Source: Rhizobiaceae bacterium
Lineage (GTDB): Bacteria > Pseudomonadota > Alphaproteobacteria > Rhizobiales > Rhizobiaceae
NCBI GenBank assembly: GCA_028865845.1
Contig: JAGWJK010000036.1
Span: forward strand, 1 to 12,326
DNA length: 12,326 nucleotides
Direction of reading: 5' to 3'
Shown: piece by piece, positions 5,472 through 12,326 of the stretch
Layout of the letters: every line of letters starts with the position of its first letter
How positions within the stretch are numbered: position 1 is the stretch's first letter
Program-made: the position numbers and the translations under genes
Notes under the pieces: generated by a model
Told to the model about the DNA's origin: nothing
What the model saw: the letters and a program-made list of their open reading frames with translations, nothing else
Databases searched by the model: none

Positions 5472-6845
5472 TCAGTATTGATATTCCTGGAAGACCGGTT
5501 CGACCGACTGGTTCCAGCGGCCGTGATAGAGCATCAGCAGATCGTCGGCGAGCGTGCCCTTCTTGGCGAGAACCTCCTCGAGCGGCGCGAGGAAGACGCT
5601 GTCGTCCTGGTCTTCGCCATTGAGACGGTTGCGGCTCTTCAGGCCGTTCCGCGAAATGCCGACCACTTCGCGGGCGATATCGAGCAGGCCGTGGCCCTTG
5701 ATGTCGGCCTTCAGGCCCTGCGAGGGCACGACGTCTCGCAGCGCGTTGACCTCTGCGAAAGTCCAGTCCCTGGTCAGTTCATCGGCGGCGGCGAGGGCGG
5801 CATCGTCGTAAAGCAGGCCGACCCAGAAGGCCGGCAGCGCACAGATGCGCCGCCACGGACCACCATCAGCGCCGCGCATTTCCAGGAAGCGCTTGAGGCG
5901 GACATCCGGAAACAGCGTCGAAAGATGGTTCGTCCAGTCGCCCATGGTCGGCTCCCAGGCAGTAACCTCGCCCTTCAGCGCGCCGTTCATGAACTGGCGG
6001 AAGGTGACATGGGTGCACTCGTGGTAGTGGCCGTCGCGGACGATGAAATACATCGGCACGTCGAGCGCCCATTCGACATAGTCATGGAAGCCGAAATCGT
6101 CGCGGAAGGTGAAGTCGAGGAGACCGCCGCGGCGGTTGTCGGTATCGCGCCAGATGTCGCCGCGCCAGGAGGAAAGGCCGTTCGGCTTGCCTTCCGTGAA
6201 AGGCGAGGAAGCAAACAGCGCGGTCGCCAGCGACTGCAGCTTCATCGAAACGCGCATCTTGCGGCGCATATCCTCTTCAGAGGAGAAATCGAGATTCACC
6301 TGGATCGTGCAGGTGCGGTACATCATGTCGAGGCCCTTGGTGCCGACCTTCGGCATGTAGCGGGTCATGATGTCGTAGCGCGATTTCGGCATGCGCGGCG
6401 TCTCGGCCAGCGTCCATTTCGGGCTGCCGCCGATGCCGAGGAAGCCGATGCCCAGCGGTTCGGCAATATCGCGCAGCGTCGCCAGATGCTGGTTGGATTC
6501 CTTGCAGGTCTGGTGAATGGTTTCGAGCGGCGCGCCCGAGAGTTCGAACTGACCGCCGGGCTCGATGGAAATCGCGCCCATGCCGGTCGGCTCGGCAAGC
6601 CCGATGATGTTCTCGCCATCCAGGATCGGGTCCCAGCCGCTGCGCGCCTCCAGGCCCTTCAGGAGGGCAGAGATGCTGGCATCGCCGAAATAGGGCACGG
6701 GGCTGTTATCGGCGCGGAAGAACACGAATTTCTCATGTTCCGTGCCGATGCGGAATTTCTCCTTCGGCTTGTTGCCGGCGGCCAGATAGGCCGTCATTTC
6801 CGAGACCGAAGAGAGCGGAGTCTGGTCGGTGGTGTCGCGCGCCAT
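5472..6845 (-). CDS. gshA: Glutamate-cysteine ligase, alphaproteobacterial/plant type
   Basis: This enzyme joins L-glutamate to L-cysteine using ATP to make gamma-glutamylcysteine, the first and limiting step of glutathione synthesis in the cytoplasm. The protein is 457 residues, the usual length for the alphaproteobacterial group that is related to plant GCL and distinct from the E. coli type. Motifs: GTEHEKF (34-40), SIEPGGQFELSG (93-104), MYRTCTIQVNLDFSSE (175-190), FLEMRGADGG (320-329); these fit the active site and nucleotide and substrate binding of the GCS2 family. The start is ATG 6845 with AAGGT seven bases upstream; a longer reading to 6887 has no ribosome binding site. It is divergent from a LysE-type exporter (247 bases apart). 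In Rhizobiales gshA is often next to rsmE; here the exporter separates them. Cys residues are few (114, 179, 277, 335), so plant-type disulfide regulation cannot be inferred. Confidence 0.97.
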   Translation of the reverse strand: MARDTTDQTPLSSVSEMTAYLAAGNKPKEKFRIGTEHEKFVFFRADNSPVPYFGDASISALLKGLEARSGWDPILDGENIIGLAEPTGMGAISIEPGGQFELSGAPLETIHQTCKESNQHLATLRDIAEPLGIGFLGIGGSPKWTLAETPRMPKSRYDIMTRYMPKVGTKGLDMMYRTCTIQVNLDFSSEEDMRRKMRVSMKLQSLATALFASSPFTEGKPNGLSSWRGDIWRDTDNRRGGLLDFTFRDDFGFHDYVEWALDVPMYFIVRDGHYHECTHVTFRQFMNGALKGEVTAWEPTMGDWTNHLSTLFPDVRLKRFLEMRGADGGPWRRICALPAFWVGLLYDDAALAAADELTRDWTFAEVNALRDVVPSQGLKADIKGHGLLDIAREVVGISRNGLKSRNRLNGEDQDDSVFLAPLEEVLAKKGTLADDLLMLYHGRWNQSVEPVFQEYQY

Positions 6846-6931
6846 GGTATTACCTTGATCTCGGAAGGGAGCTCGCGCAAGCCGCAAGCCATTTGGAAGG
6901 GTGATTGACGCGGATTGAGGTACGGTGCAAG

Positions 6932-6944
6932 TGAAATTCTTTCA
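6932..6944. promoter_or_regulatory. Palindrome in the gshA/lysE intergenic region
   Basis: TGAAA (6932-6936) and TTTCA (6940-6944) are perfect inverted arms around TTC. The site is 87 bases upstream of the gshA start and 149 bases upstream of the lysE start, so it could serve either gene. It is AT-rich compared with its surroundings. No clear -35/-10 pair was recognised next to it. Confidence 0.22.
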
Positions 6945-6982
6945 AGGGTGGTTCAAAAAAATAGGATTTCATGCCTGACGGC

Positions 6983-7081
6983 GGACGCTTGGCGGATGCC
7001 CTTGCTGCCGGTCTCCGTTTGCACAAGCGTTCAAGACGACCTCTCCAAGCCACGATAATTTCCACCTCCAAAGATCGGAGG
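6983..7081 (+). promoter_or_regulatory. Structured leader of the LysE-type gene with hidden ribosome binding site
   Basis: GGACGCTTG (6983-6991) can pair with CAAGCGTTC (7024-7032; one G-U). The overlapping GCTTGG (6987-6992) can instead pair perfectly with CCAAGC (7045-7050), so the two stems exclude each other. Downstream, CCTCC (7065-7069) pairs with the Shine-Dalgarno GGAGG (7077-7081) over a 7-base loop, which would block translation. CTCC at 7043-7046 is a second possible partner for the same site. This is the layout of a translational switch, but it does not match a riboswitch class I recognise, and the pairing was done by eye. Confidence 0.35.
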
Positions 7082-7092
7082 CGGATTTGACG

Positions 7093-7716
7093 ATGTTGGG
7101 CGAAGACGGACTTTCAGCGGGGATATGGCAAGCACTCGCAACCTTGCTCCTGGCATCGCTGGTGATCATGGGCAGTCCGGGTCCCTCCACGATCAGTGCG
7201 ACCGCCGTGGGTGCCGCCTATGGTTTTCGCCGATCGCTCGGTTATGTCGGCGGTCTTGTCGCAGGGACGGTTGTGGTGCTGCTGACGGTTGCCGTCGGCA
7301 TCGTCGCGTTCCTGATGTCGGTACCGCATGGCGCGTCGGTGCTGATCGCCGTCTCCGTCGTCTACATTCTCTATCTGTCGTTCAAAATCGCGACCGCGCC
7401 GCCGCTCGCAGAGCGTGGTGAGGCCGCCACTCCTGCCTTCACCGGCGGCTTCCTGCTCGCCATCGCCAATCCCAAGGCCTATCTCGCGATCGCCGCGGTC
7501 TTTGCCGGCACAAGCCTTTTCCGGCAAGCCCCCGTGCTCGATGCTGCAATCAAGACAGTGCTGCTCGGCGCAATGATCGTCCTCATTCACGTGTGCTGGC
7601 TTTTGGCCGGCGCCTCGCTATCGCGCTTCCTACAGAACCCGACGATATCGAGGGTCGTGAATGTCGGGCTGGCGGCAATACTGGTCATCTCGACCGCGGT
7701 CGCTCTATTCGGCTGA
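7093..7716 (+). CDS. LysE/RhtB-family exporter
   Basis: A 207-residue integral inner-membrane protein with five to six hydrophobic segments (about 12-30, 40-65, 68-95, 115-140, 150-180, 185-205). Near the start is the family hallmark GSPGPS (27-32), followed by a small-residue helix (ISATAVGAAYGFRRSLGYVGG) and later FTGGFLLAIANPKAYLA with the conserved NPK. The family exports amino acids or related small solutes with proton exchange; the substrate cannot be told. ATG 7093 is 11 bases after GGAGG; TTG 7087 is in frame, only 5 bases after it, and would add two residues, so the start is uncertain by two codons. The gene is divergent from gshA and convergent with rsmE (29 bases apart). Its leader appears to fold over the ribosome binding site, so translation may be regulated. 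Cysteine or a glutathione precursor is a possible substrate from context only. Confidence 0.9.
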   Translation: MLGEDGLSAGIWQALATLLLASLVIMGSPGPSTISATAVGAAYGFRRSLGYVGGLVAGTVVVLLTVAVGIVAFLMSVPHGASVLIAVSVVYILYLSFKIATAPPLAERGEAATPAFTGGFLLAIANPKAYLAIAAVFAGTSLFRQAPVLDAAIKTVLLGAMIVLIHVCWLLAGASLSRFLQNPTISRVVNVGLAAILVISTAVALFG

Positions 7717-7745
7717 GCGATGATGCCGGTCCAATCGCGACGCGC

Positions 7746-8483
7746 TTAAGTCCAGTCGCCGATCGCCGCCTGAATGATCGCCATCGCCGCCACCGCCGCG
7801 GTATCGGCACGCAGGATGCGTGGGCCGAGGGGAATGGCGGTGACGAAATCGAGGCTGCGCAGCAGGGCGCGCTCTTCTTCGGAGAAGCCGCCTTCGGGGC
7901 CGACCAGCAACGCCAGTTGTCTCTCCTGCACCTTGACGAGCAGAGGCAGCGGGTTCTGCCCGGCATCGCCCTCGTCGCAATAGATGATACGGCGCTCCTT
8001 CGGCCAGCGGGCCAGAAGATCGGCAAGCTTCATCGGTTCGGCGACATCGGGTATGCCGAGAATGCCGCACTGCTCGGCCGCTTCGATGACATTGACCCTA
8101 ATCTTGTCGAGATTGGTGATCTTGCCCTGTACATGCTGCGTCATCACCGGCTGCAACAGGCCGGCTCCCATTTCGACGGCTTTCTGCACGAGATAATCGA
8201 GTCGGCCGACCTTCAGCGGCGCGAAAAGATAGTGGAGATCGGATGGCGCCGGCTGCGGCCGCGTCTCTTCCACCGGCGTAAGCAGGATGCGTTTGCGCGA
8301 CGGAAAGGAGACGGAAGCCTTCCACTCGCCGTCACGGCCGTTGAAGATCAGCAGCTCGGCGCCGTCTTCCATGCGCAATACATTGGCGAGATAGTTGAAT
8401 TGGTCGTGGTCGGCCTCGATGCCGATATCCTTCTTGATGTCAGAAGTCACGTACAGCCGCTGCATGCGGAAATTGGCGCGCAT
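7746..8483 (-). CDS. rsmE: 16S rRNA (uracil(1498)-N(3))-methyltransferase RsmE
   Basis: RsmE transfers a methyl group from S-adenosylmethionine to N3 of U1498 in helix 44 of 16S rRNA, acting on the 30S subunit. The protein is 245 residues, the usual length. It has an N-terminal PUA-like domain (RMQRLYV, 6-12; [20 protein letters not shown], 26-45) and a C-terminal SPOUT knot with the family motifs EAAEQCG (134-140), [13 protein letters not shown] (192-204) and [12 protein letters not shown] (219-230), which form the S-adenosylmethionine pocket. I chose ATG 8483; a GTG at 8495 would add four residues. The ribosome binding site is weak (GTGGA, seven bases upstream). It is 69 bases downstream of the phosphate transporter gene on the same strand, with a perfect hairpin between them, so it may have its own promoter or be partly co-transcribed. 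Confidence 0.97.
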   Translation of the reverse strand: MRANFRMQRLYVTSDIKKDIGIEADHDQFNYLANVLRMEDGAELLIFNGRDGEWKASVSFPSRKRILLTPVEETRPQPAPSDLHYLFAPLKVGRLDYLVQKAVEMGAGLLQPVMTQHVQGKITNLDKIRVNVIEAAEQCGILGIPDVAEPMKLADLLARWPKERRIIYCDEGDAGQNPLPLLVKVQERQLALLVGPEGGFSEEERALLRSLDFVTAIPLGPRILRADTAAVAAMAIIQAAIGDWT

Positions 8484-8519
8484 TGAAGAGTCCACTTGTC
8501 TGGCATGGCGCAGGCCTGG

Positions 8520-8543
8520 GCGAAAATCCCCGGCGATTTTCGC
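8520..8543 (-). terminator. Perfect hairpin between the phosphate transporter gene and rsmE
   Basis: GCGAAAATC (8520-8528) and GATTTTCGC (8535-8543) form a perfect 9-bp inverted repeat with a 6-base loop CCCGGC. It begins nine bases after the transporter stop codon on the minus strand. It is followed by CCAGGCC, not T's, so it is either a weak terminator or a 3' end stabiliser. The symmetry is good enough to work on either strand. Confidence 0.45.
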
Positions 8544-8552
8544 GGGCGTGCG

Positions 8553-10088
8553 CTAAACAAAGAGCGCGACCATACCCCAATATACCAGGGCCGCAAGCAG
8601 GGCCGAAACCGGAACGGTGATCGCCCAGGCGGCTGCGATGGTCATGAAATGCGAACGGCGAACCAGCCGGCGGCGGTGGATTTCGTCGGGATTGCGCTCC
8701 TGTGTAGCCTCGGCCTCCCGAGGCGGCAGGCCTGACGCTTCCATCTTCCGGTGCATGTAGGCGAGACGGCGCTTGGAATGGCTGGTGTGCCACTCGCGAA
8801 AGAAGCCGACACCGAAGACCGCACCGACGGCGATATGGGTCGAACTCACGGGCAGCCCAAACCAGGAGGCGACGATGACGGTCAGCGCCGCCGACAGAGC
8901 CACGCAATAGGCGCGCATCGGATTGAGCTTGGTGATCTGCTCACCGACAAGGCGGATGAGGCGCGGTCCATAGAGCAGCACGCCGAGCGAGATGCCGCAG
9001 CCGCCGATCAGCACCACCCAGAAGGGCGCACTGTGAACTGTGGCTCCGGCGACGACACTGACGCCATTGCCCATGCCGAGACTGCGAACGATCGCTGCCA
9101 GTGGACCGACGGCGTTGGCGACGTCGTTGGCGCCGTGCGCAAAGGACATCAACGCCGCCGAGCAGATCAGCGGCAGGCGGAATAGCTTGCGCAACGAGCT
9201 GTTCTTGTTTTCGAGGCCGACCGATTGCGCCGCCACGAGCGGCCGCGCGCCGAGCCAGGTCGCCAGGCCGATGGCAAGGCCGATTGCGATGGTGGAGATA
9301 GTGGACAGCGTCCGTGTTGCCGAAAGCTGCAGTACGAGATATGCGGCGAAGGCGCCGGCCATCAGGCCGATCAGGATGGGGATCCAGTACCGCGCGGCGG
9401 CGATCTTGTCGTCGCGATAGACGATGAACGTATCGATGAACAGCAGGATGGCGGCTGCAATCGTGCCGCCAAGCAGGGGCGTGACGACCCATCCGGCCGA
9501 TATCAGCGCCATCACCTCCCAATTGACCAAATCGGGTCCGACGGCGGCCGCGCCTGCGCCCATGACGGCGCCGACGATTGCATGCGTCGTCGAAACCGGC
9601 GCCTTCAGCCATGTCGCGAAATTGATCCAGAGCGCTGCGGACAGCAATGCCGCCATCATCAGCCACGCAAGCTTGCCGCTGTCGATGATCCGGTCGGTAT
9701 CGATGATATGCGACGAGATGGTGTTGATGACGGGGCCGCCGGCGACGGTGGCGCCGACGATTTCGAAGAATGCCGCCATGGCCAGCGCTTGCGTCATGGT
9801 GATGGCGCGCGCACCGACGGCGGCGCCGACATTGTTGGCGACGTCCTTTGCACCGATGTTGAGCGCCATGTAGCCGGCGAGCGCGATCGCGGCGATCACC
9901 AGCAGCGTACTCGGCTGGTCGAGCATGTGGATGCCGCCGAACAGCATGGCAAGGCCGAGGAAGATCAGGCCGATCGTTGGGGCAACAAGCCGTCTGGTGA
10001 CGTGATGCGTCGCATCCTCGACATAGGTGAATTTGTCGAGGTCCTTGTCCAGTGTACTTTTTGTCGGGGTCACCGGTCGGTCGGGCAT
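8553..10088 (-). CDS. pit: PiT-family inorganic phosphate transporter
   Basis: A 511-residue inner-membrane protein that imports inorganic phosphate (as a metal-phosphate complex or with protons or sodium). It shows the PiT internal duplication: ALNIGAKDVANNVGAAVGAR (75-94) and MSFAHGANDVANAVGPLAAI (314-333), and PVSTTHAIVGAVMG (164-177) matched by PVSSTHIAVGAVFG (413-426). About 11-12 hydrophobic segments are visible. A cytoplasmic N-terminal extension (1-33) and a charged loop (about 430-480, HTSHSKRRLAYMHRKME...) lie outside the membrane core; this longer form is typical of the Rhizobiales group and longer than the S. meliloti OrfA-Pit type. I chose ATG 10088 with AAGGA five to six bases upstream; ATG 10142 would add 18 residues without support. 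A Nudix gene lies upstream in the same direction (101 bases away). No Pho box was found; a 19-base palindrome lies about 33 bases before the start. Confidence 0.93.
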   Translation of the reverse strand: MPDRPVTPTKSTLDKDLDKFTYVEDATHHVTRRLVAPTIGLIFLGLAMLFGGIHMLDQPSTLLVIAAIALAGYMALNIGAKDVANNVGAAVGARAITMTQALAMAAFFEIVGATVAGGPVINTISSHIIDTDRIIDSGKLAWLMMAALLSAALWINFATWLKAPVSTTHAIVGAVMGAGAAAVGPDLVNWEVMALISAGWVVTPLLGGTIAAAILLFIDTFIVYRDDKIAAARYWIPILIGLMAGAFAAYLVLQLSATRTLSTISTIAIGLAIGLATWLGARPLVAAQSVGLENKNSSLRKLFRLPLICSAALMSFAHGANDVANAVGPLAAIVRSLGMGNGVSVVAGATVHSAPFWVVLIGGCGISLGVLLYGPRLIRLVGEQITKLNPMRAYCVALSAALTVIVASWFGLPVSSTHIAVGAVFGVGFFREWHTSHSKRRLAYMHRKMEASGLPPREAEATQERNPDEIHRRRLVRRSHFMTIAAAWAITVPVSALLAALVYWGMVALFV

Positions 10089-10120
10089 GCCATTCCTTGA
10101 GTCGCAAACATCAATGCTTA

Positions 10121-10139
10121 CGTCAACCGAACGGTGACG
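10121..10139. promoter_or_regulatory. Palindrome upstream of the phosphate transporter gene
   Basis: CGTCA-A-CCG-AA-CGG-TGACG is a nearly perfect 19-base palindrome with a single extra A in the left arm (CGTCA 10121-10125, TGACG 10135-10139, CCG/CGG inside). It is centred about 42 bases upstream of the transporter ATG. The tiny central loop argues against an RNA hairpin and for a protein-binding dyad. It does not match the Pho box (two CTGTCAT repeats). The regulator is unknown. Confidence 0.35.
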
Positions 10140-10189
10140 CAACGCTTCCCGATCATGACACAGTAATTTGTTGGCGATATGTTGCGCGT

Positions 10190-10699
10190 TTATTCGGTTT
10201 GCGCGTCGGGCAGCTGCGCTGCCATCTGCCGCTGGAAGTCGAGGATGAGATCACGCAGTTCCGGCTCTTGGACGCGCTTGACAGCCTCGTTGCACGAAAC
10301 CCATTCCAGCGTGCGCTCGCCTTTTTCCTTGAAGTTCTTGGCAAGCTCGGTGACCACGAGCGGGTAGACCTGCACGCGGCAAGGAACTTTCATGCCGTCC
10401 TTCAAGACTTTGGGATAGCTGAACACGCCGAGCGGCTTCGTTTCCACGGTTCCGCGCACGCCGGCTTCCTCGAAGGCTTCGCGAGCGGCGACTTCGTGCG
10501 ACAGCTTGCCGGGCATCGGCCAGCCCTTCGGTATGACCCAACGGCCGGTGTCGCGGCTGGTCATCAGCAATACTTCCAGCTCGCCCGTTTTTTTCTTCGT
10601 CCGGTAGCAGAGCGCGGCATATTGCTGTCGCGGCGGACGCCGAAACATGAGCTGCACATCATTTGCGATTCGGGCGAGAATGGCCAAGGGTCGGGTCAC
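10190..10699 (-). CDS. Nudix hydrolase
   Basis: A 169-residue cytoplasmic Nudix protein that would cleave a nucleoside diphosphate linked to another group (or a polyphosphate) with a divalent metal. It starts with a basic segment (MFRRPPRQQYAALCYR, 18-33). The Nudix box is at 59-81: GWPMPGKLSHEVAAREAFEE then AGV. Against the consensus G-x5-E-x7-REUxEExGU it keeps the metal-binding REAFEEAGV but has Lys65 at the first Glu position. The RWVIPKGWPM stretch is typical of the alphaproteobacterial group near diadenosine/diphosphoinositol polyphosphate hydrolases; the substrate is not known. The start is uncertain: GTG 10699 is the longest reading, ATG 10648 would give 152 residues, and neither has a good ribosome binding site. 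It lies upstream of the phosphate transporter gene on the same strand (101 bases apart) and is divergent from a LysR gene. Confidence 0.9.
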   Translation of the reverse strand: MTRPLAILARIANDVQLMFRRPPRQQYAALCYRTKKKTGELEVLLMTSRDTGRWVIPKGWPMPGKLSHEVAAREAFEEAGVRGTVETKPLGVFSYPKVLKDGMKVPCRVQVYPLVVTELAKNFKEKGERTLEWVSCNEAVKRVQEPELRDLILDFQRQMAAQLPDAQTE

Positions 10700-10951
10700 C
10701 TTTAAGAGTTTGAGTTTGGAATCATCTGCATATTAGCATCATACGGAACATCTTTGCGTTCCACCTGACTAAATATGGTATTTCCCCACACTTTCGTTGA
10801 GTGCTGAATAGATAAAAATGTGAGGACTTGGCCTCTGATATTCGCCAGTGACTGTACTATAAGCGACATCGAAGGCTATGCTCATGACGCAGATGGCGTA
10901 ATCGCCTGTCCGCACTTCCGATTATACCCGCAAAGAAGCTAAATCTCCGTT
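10700..10951. other. Nudix/LysR divergent intergenic region, AT-richer, with an inverted repeat
   Basis: This 252-base gap is clearly more AT-rich than its surroundings. It holds an inverted repeat GGAAC (10745-10749) and GTTCC (10758-10762) with an 8-base spacer; read on the minus strand it is followed by TATGAT, a fair -10 match for the Nudix gene. TACTAT at 10855-10860 is a weak -10 candidate for the LysR gene without a good -35. No gene or stable RNA could be recognised. Confidence 0.35.
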
Positions 10952-11866
10952 ATGTCCGAGCGATCCTCTTTGCCCCCACGTCTTCCGCCGATGAATTCTC
11001 TGCGTGCGTTCGATGCCGTTGCCCGTCGCGGTAGCATTCTGAAGGCAGCGGAAGAGCTGGGCGTCGTGCGCGGTGCCGTACGCCAGCAGCTTGGCATTTT
11101 AGAGGCTCATTTCGGCGTTGAACTCTTCCAGCGCGATGGCCGTCGCCTCGTGCTGACGCAAAAGGGCAGGGAGTTTGCCGATGCCGTCGGCATCGCCTTC
11201 GGAATACTGGCGCGAGCATCCGAGGCCGTGACCGGTGGCGAACGCCGGACCATCCGGCTCGGTGTCCCATCGGCCTTCGCCGTCTGGTGGCTGATGCCGC
11301 GTGTCGCCGATCTGCAGGCGGCGCTCCCGGATGTCGACGTCGATATTATCCCGATGACGACGGTCGAACCCCTGGCCCGCCATGCCGATCTCGATGCCGT
11401 GATCATGGGGGGCGAGTACAGGCCGGCGGCCGACGTCGTCGCCGTCATGTTCATGGAAGACGAATTCGGCCCCGTCGCCACACCCGATCTCGCCAGTCGC
11501 TTTAGGCTTGCCGGCGACGTGAAGGCGCTTGCCGATGCCGTCGGGCTCGGCAGTCGTTCCGCGCCGCGCCTCTGGGACGACTGGTTTGCCGAAAGCGGCC
11601 GTGGCCCGGTTCGTTTTGCCCGCACCCGCGAATTCGAAGACCTGCTGCTTGCGATCGGTGCTGCCCGCTCCGGCATCGGCGTTGCCATTGCCCCGCGCAC
11701 CGCGGTCGGCGAGGACCTTGCTCGCGGCACCCTCGTTGCTCCCTACGGCTTCATCAGTCGCCCCGCCGGCTATAGTCTCAGCGTCCGAAGTAGCGATGCG
11801 AAACGCCCGGCGCTTGTCGGATTGACCGAGTGGCTGGTGCGGGCCGGTGCCGTCTCGCATCGCTGA
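10952..11866 (+). CDS. LysR-family transcriptional regulator, GcvA-like
   Basis: A 304-residue DNA-binding regulator. Residues about 11-70 form the winged helix-turn-helix in the GcvA style (LPPMNSLRAFDAVARRGSIL, then VRGAVRQQLGILEAHFGVEL). Residues about 96-295 form the effector domain (IRLGVPSAFAVWWLMPRVAD..., DAVIMGGEYRPAADVV, and the late GIGVAIAPRTAVGEDLARGT). In GcvA relatives the recognition helix usually reads THGAVSRQ; here it is VRGAVRQQ, a small difference. ATG 10952 has only the weak AAAGAAG (10932-10938), about 13 bases upstream. The gene is divergent from the Nudix gene and its stop is 6 bases from the stop of the convergent DUF4260 gene, so there is no obvious metabolic target next to it. 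The effector is unknown; GcvA itself responds to glycine, but the subgroup is broad (AmpR and others), so that should not be assumed. Confidence 0.93.
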   Translation: MSERSSLPPRLPPMNSLRAFDAVARRGSILKAAEELGVVRGAVRQQLGILEAHFGVELFQRDGRRLVLTQKGREFADAVGIAFGILARASEAVTGGERRTIRLGVPSAFAVWWLMPRVADLQAALPDVDVDIIPMTTVEPLARHADLDAVIMGGEYRPAADVVAVMFMEDEFGPVATPDLASRFRLAGDVKALADAVGLGSRSAPRLWDDWFAESGRGPVRFARTREFEDLLLAIGAARSGIGVAIAPRTAVGEDLARGTLVAPYGFISRPAGYSLSVRSSDAKRPALVGLTEWLVRAGAVSHR

Positions 11867-11872
11867 AACTCC

Positions 11873-12298
11873 TCAGGCCTTTTCGGGCTGCTTGATCTTC
11901 CAGCTGAGGTGCGTGGCGCCGAAAGCGACGGGGTATTTCAAGCCGTAACCCAGCAACCGGTCGAAGCCGATATGGGCGACCCAGATGAGCGCCAGCCCAT
12001 AGAGACCAGGCATTGCCAGCAACAGCCCGATGAGGCCCAAGATCGCCGGTGCGAGGTAGGTGTGGGCGAGATTGTAGGCCCAGGTTCCCAAACGCCGGTC
12101 TGCGAGATAGCCGAACATGGCGATATCGGGCGCGAGGAAGAGGATGACGAACAATGCCCAGCTGCCTCCAAGGGTATGATAGGCAAGCACGGCACCTGCG
12201 AGTGCTGTGGCCGCTTCCGCCCGCAGAAACAACGCGACGTTTCCGGTCACGGCGGCGGGGGCGATATCAGTCTGCGGTATCGAAGATGTGCGGTTCAT
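11873..12298 (-). CDS. DUF4260 family membrane protein
   Basis: A 141-residue inner-membrane protein with about four hydrophobic segments (roughly 22-41, 47-65, 80-97 and 98-113). The recognisable DUF4260 features are LAPDIAMFGYLADRRLGTWA (55-74), with the acidic LAPD at a membrane boundary and NLAHTY after it, and HIGFDRLLGYGLKYP (109-123) near the end. It was annotated from these motifs and its length, which fits the family. The ATG at 12298 has AGGAG eight bases upstream on the minus strand, a strong ribosome binding site. It is convergent with the LysR gene and starts 28 bases from the window edge, so its upstream neighbour is not visible. The function of the family is not known. Confidence 0.88.
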   Translation of the reverse strand: MNRTSSIPQTDIAPAAVTGNVALFLRAEAATALAGAVLAYHTLGGSWALFVILFLAPDIAMFGYLADRRLGTWAYNLAHTYLAPAILGLIGLLLAMPGLYGLALIWVAHIGFDRLLGYGLKYPVAFGATHLSWKIKQPEKA

Positions 12299-12326
12299 TT
12301 GAAAAGCTCCTGTTGTTGGAGCTGAA

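Noticed and set aside
5478..6908. Plus-strand frame of 476 codons opposite gshA
   Set aside because: Longer than gshA itself, but it has no family features; gshA has all expected motifs. It is open only because of codon bias.
7593..8486. Plus-strand frame of 297 codons overlapping lysE and opposite rsmE
   Set aside because: Overlaps two well-supported genes and has biased Arg/His/Asp composition without domains.
9225..10100. Plus-strand frame of 291 codons opposite the phosphate transporter
   Set aside because: Asp/Arg/Gly/His-rich and low complexity; the transporter is certain from its duplicated motifs.
10089..10189. Pho box before the phosphate transporter
   Set aside because: Only one distorted half-site (CTGTGTCAT on the minus strand) is seen; the second CTGTCAT-like repeat is missing.
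1..12326. CRISPR array, tRNA, insertion sequence or phage remains
   Set aside because: No regularly spaced repeats, no cloverleaf-like sequence, no transposase or integrase frame and no terminal repeats were seen.

Overview
The window looks like ordinary chromosomal DNA from a member of the Rhizobiaceae, most likely Rhizobium or a close relative. This rests on high GC content, the alphaproteobacterial type of glutamate-cysteine ligase (457 aa), a LysR gene divergent from a small DUF1127 protein, and the DUF937, DUF4260 and RsmE proteins. The genus is an inference; no rRNA or other marker gene is present. Twelve protein genes are recognised. One (TetR) is cut by the left edge. There is no tRNA, rRNA, CRISPR array, insertion sequence, phage gene or clear attachment site.

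Layout. 1-375: C-terminal end of a TetR-type regulator, closed by a hairpin. 418-1872: a LysR regulator of the LrhA type on the minus strand, divergent from a DUF1127 protein whose message seems to have a folded 5' leader and a folded 3' region. 1879-2012: several hairpins ending in a strong intrinsic terminator. 2122-2688: a small dienelactone-hydrolase-family enzyme with its own probable promoter. 2853-4445: a two-domain ABC-F ATPase. 4462-6845 (minus): gshA followed downstream by a DUF937 protein. 7093-7716: a LysE/RhtB-type exporter whose leader hides its ribosome binding site in a hairpin. 7746-10699 (minus): a Nudix hydrolase, a PiT-family phosphate transporter and rsmE, in that order of transcription. 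10952-11866: a GcvA-like LysR regulator, convergent with a DUF4260 membrane protein at 11873-12298.

How the genes relate. Most are independent housekeeping or accessory functions: glutathione synthesis (gshA), 16S rRNA modification (rsmE), ribosome-associated ATPase (ABC-F), phosphate uptake (PiT) and nucleotide or polyphosphate housecleaning (Nudix). The clearest regulatory units are the LysR/DUF1127 divergent pair and the gshA/lysE divergent pair.

I did not find a convincing undescribed multi-gene system. The most interesting signals are in the non-coding DNA: a switch-like leader before the LysE exporter; a hairpin with an anti-Shine-Dalgarno-like loop just after the DUF1127 gene, which recalls the DUF1127-linked 'cuckoo' RNAs of alphaproteobacteria; and a repeated NPF motif in the DUF937 protein. 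All structures were paired by eye, without folding energies.
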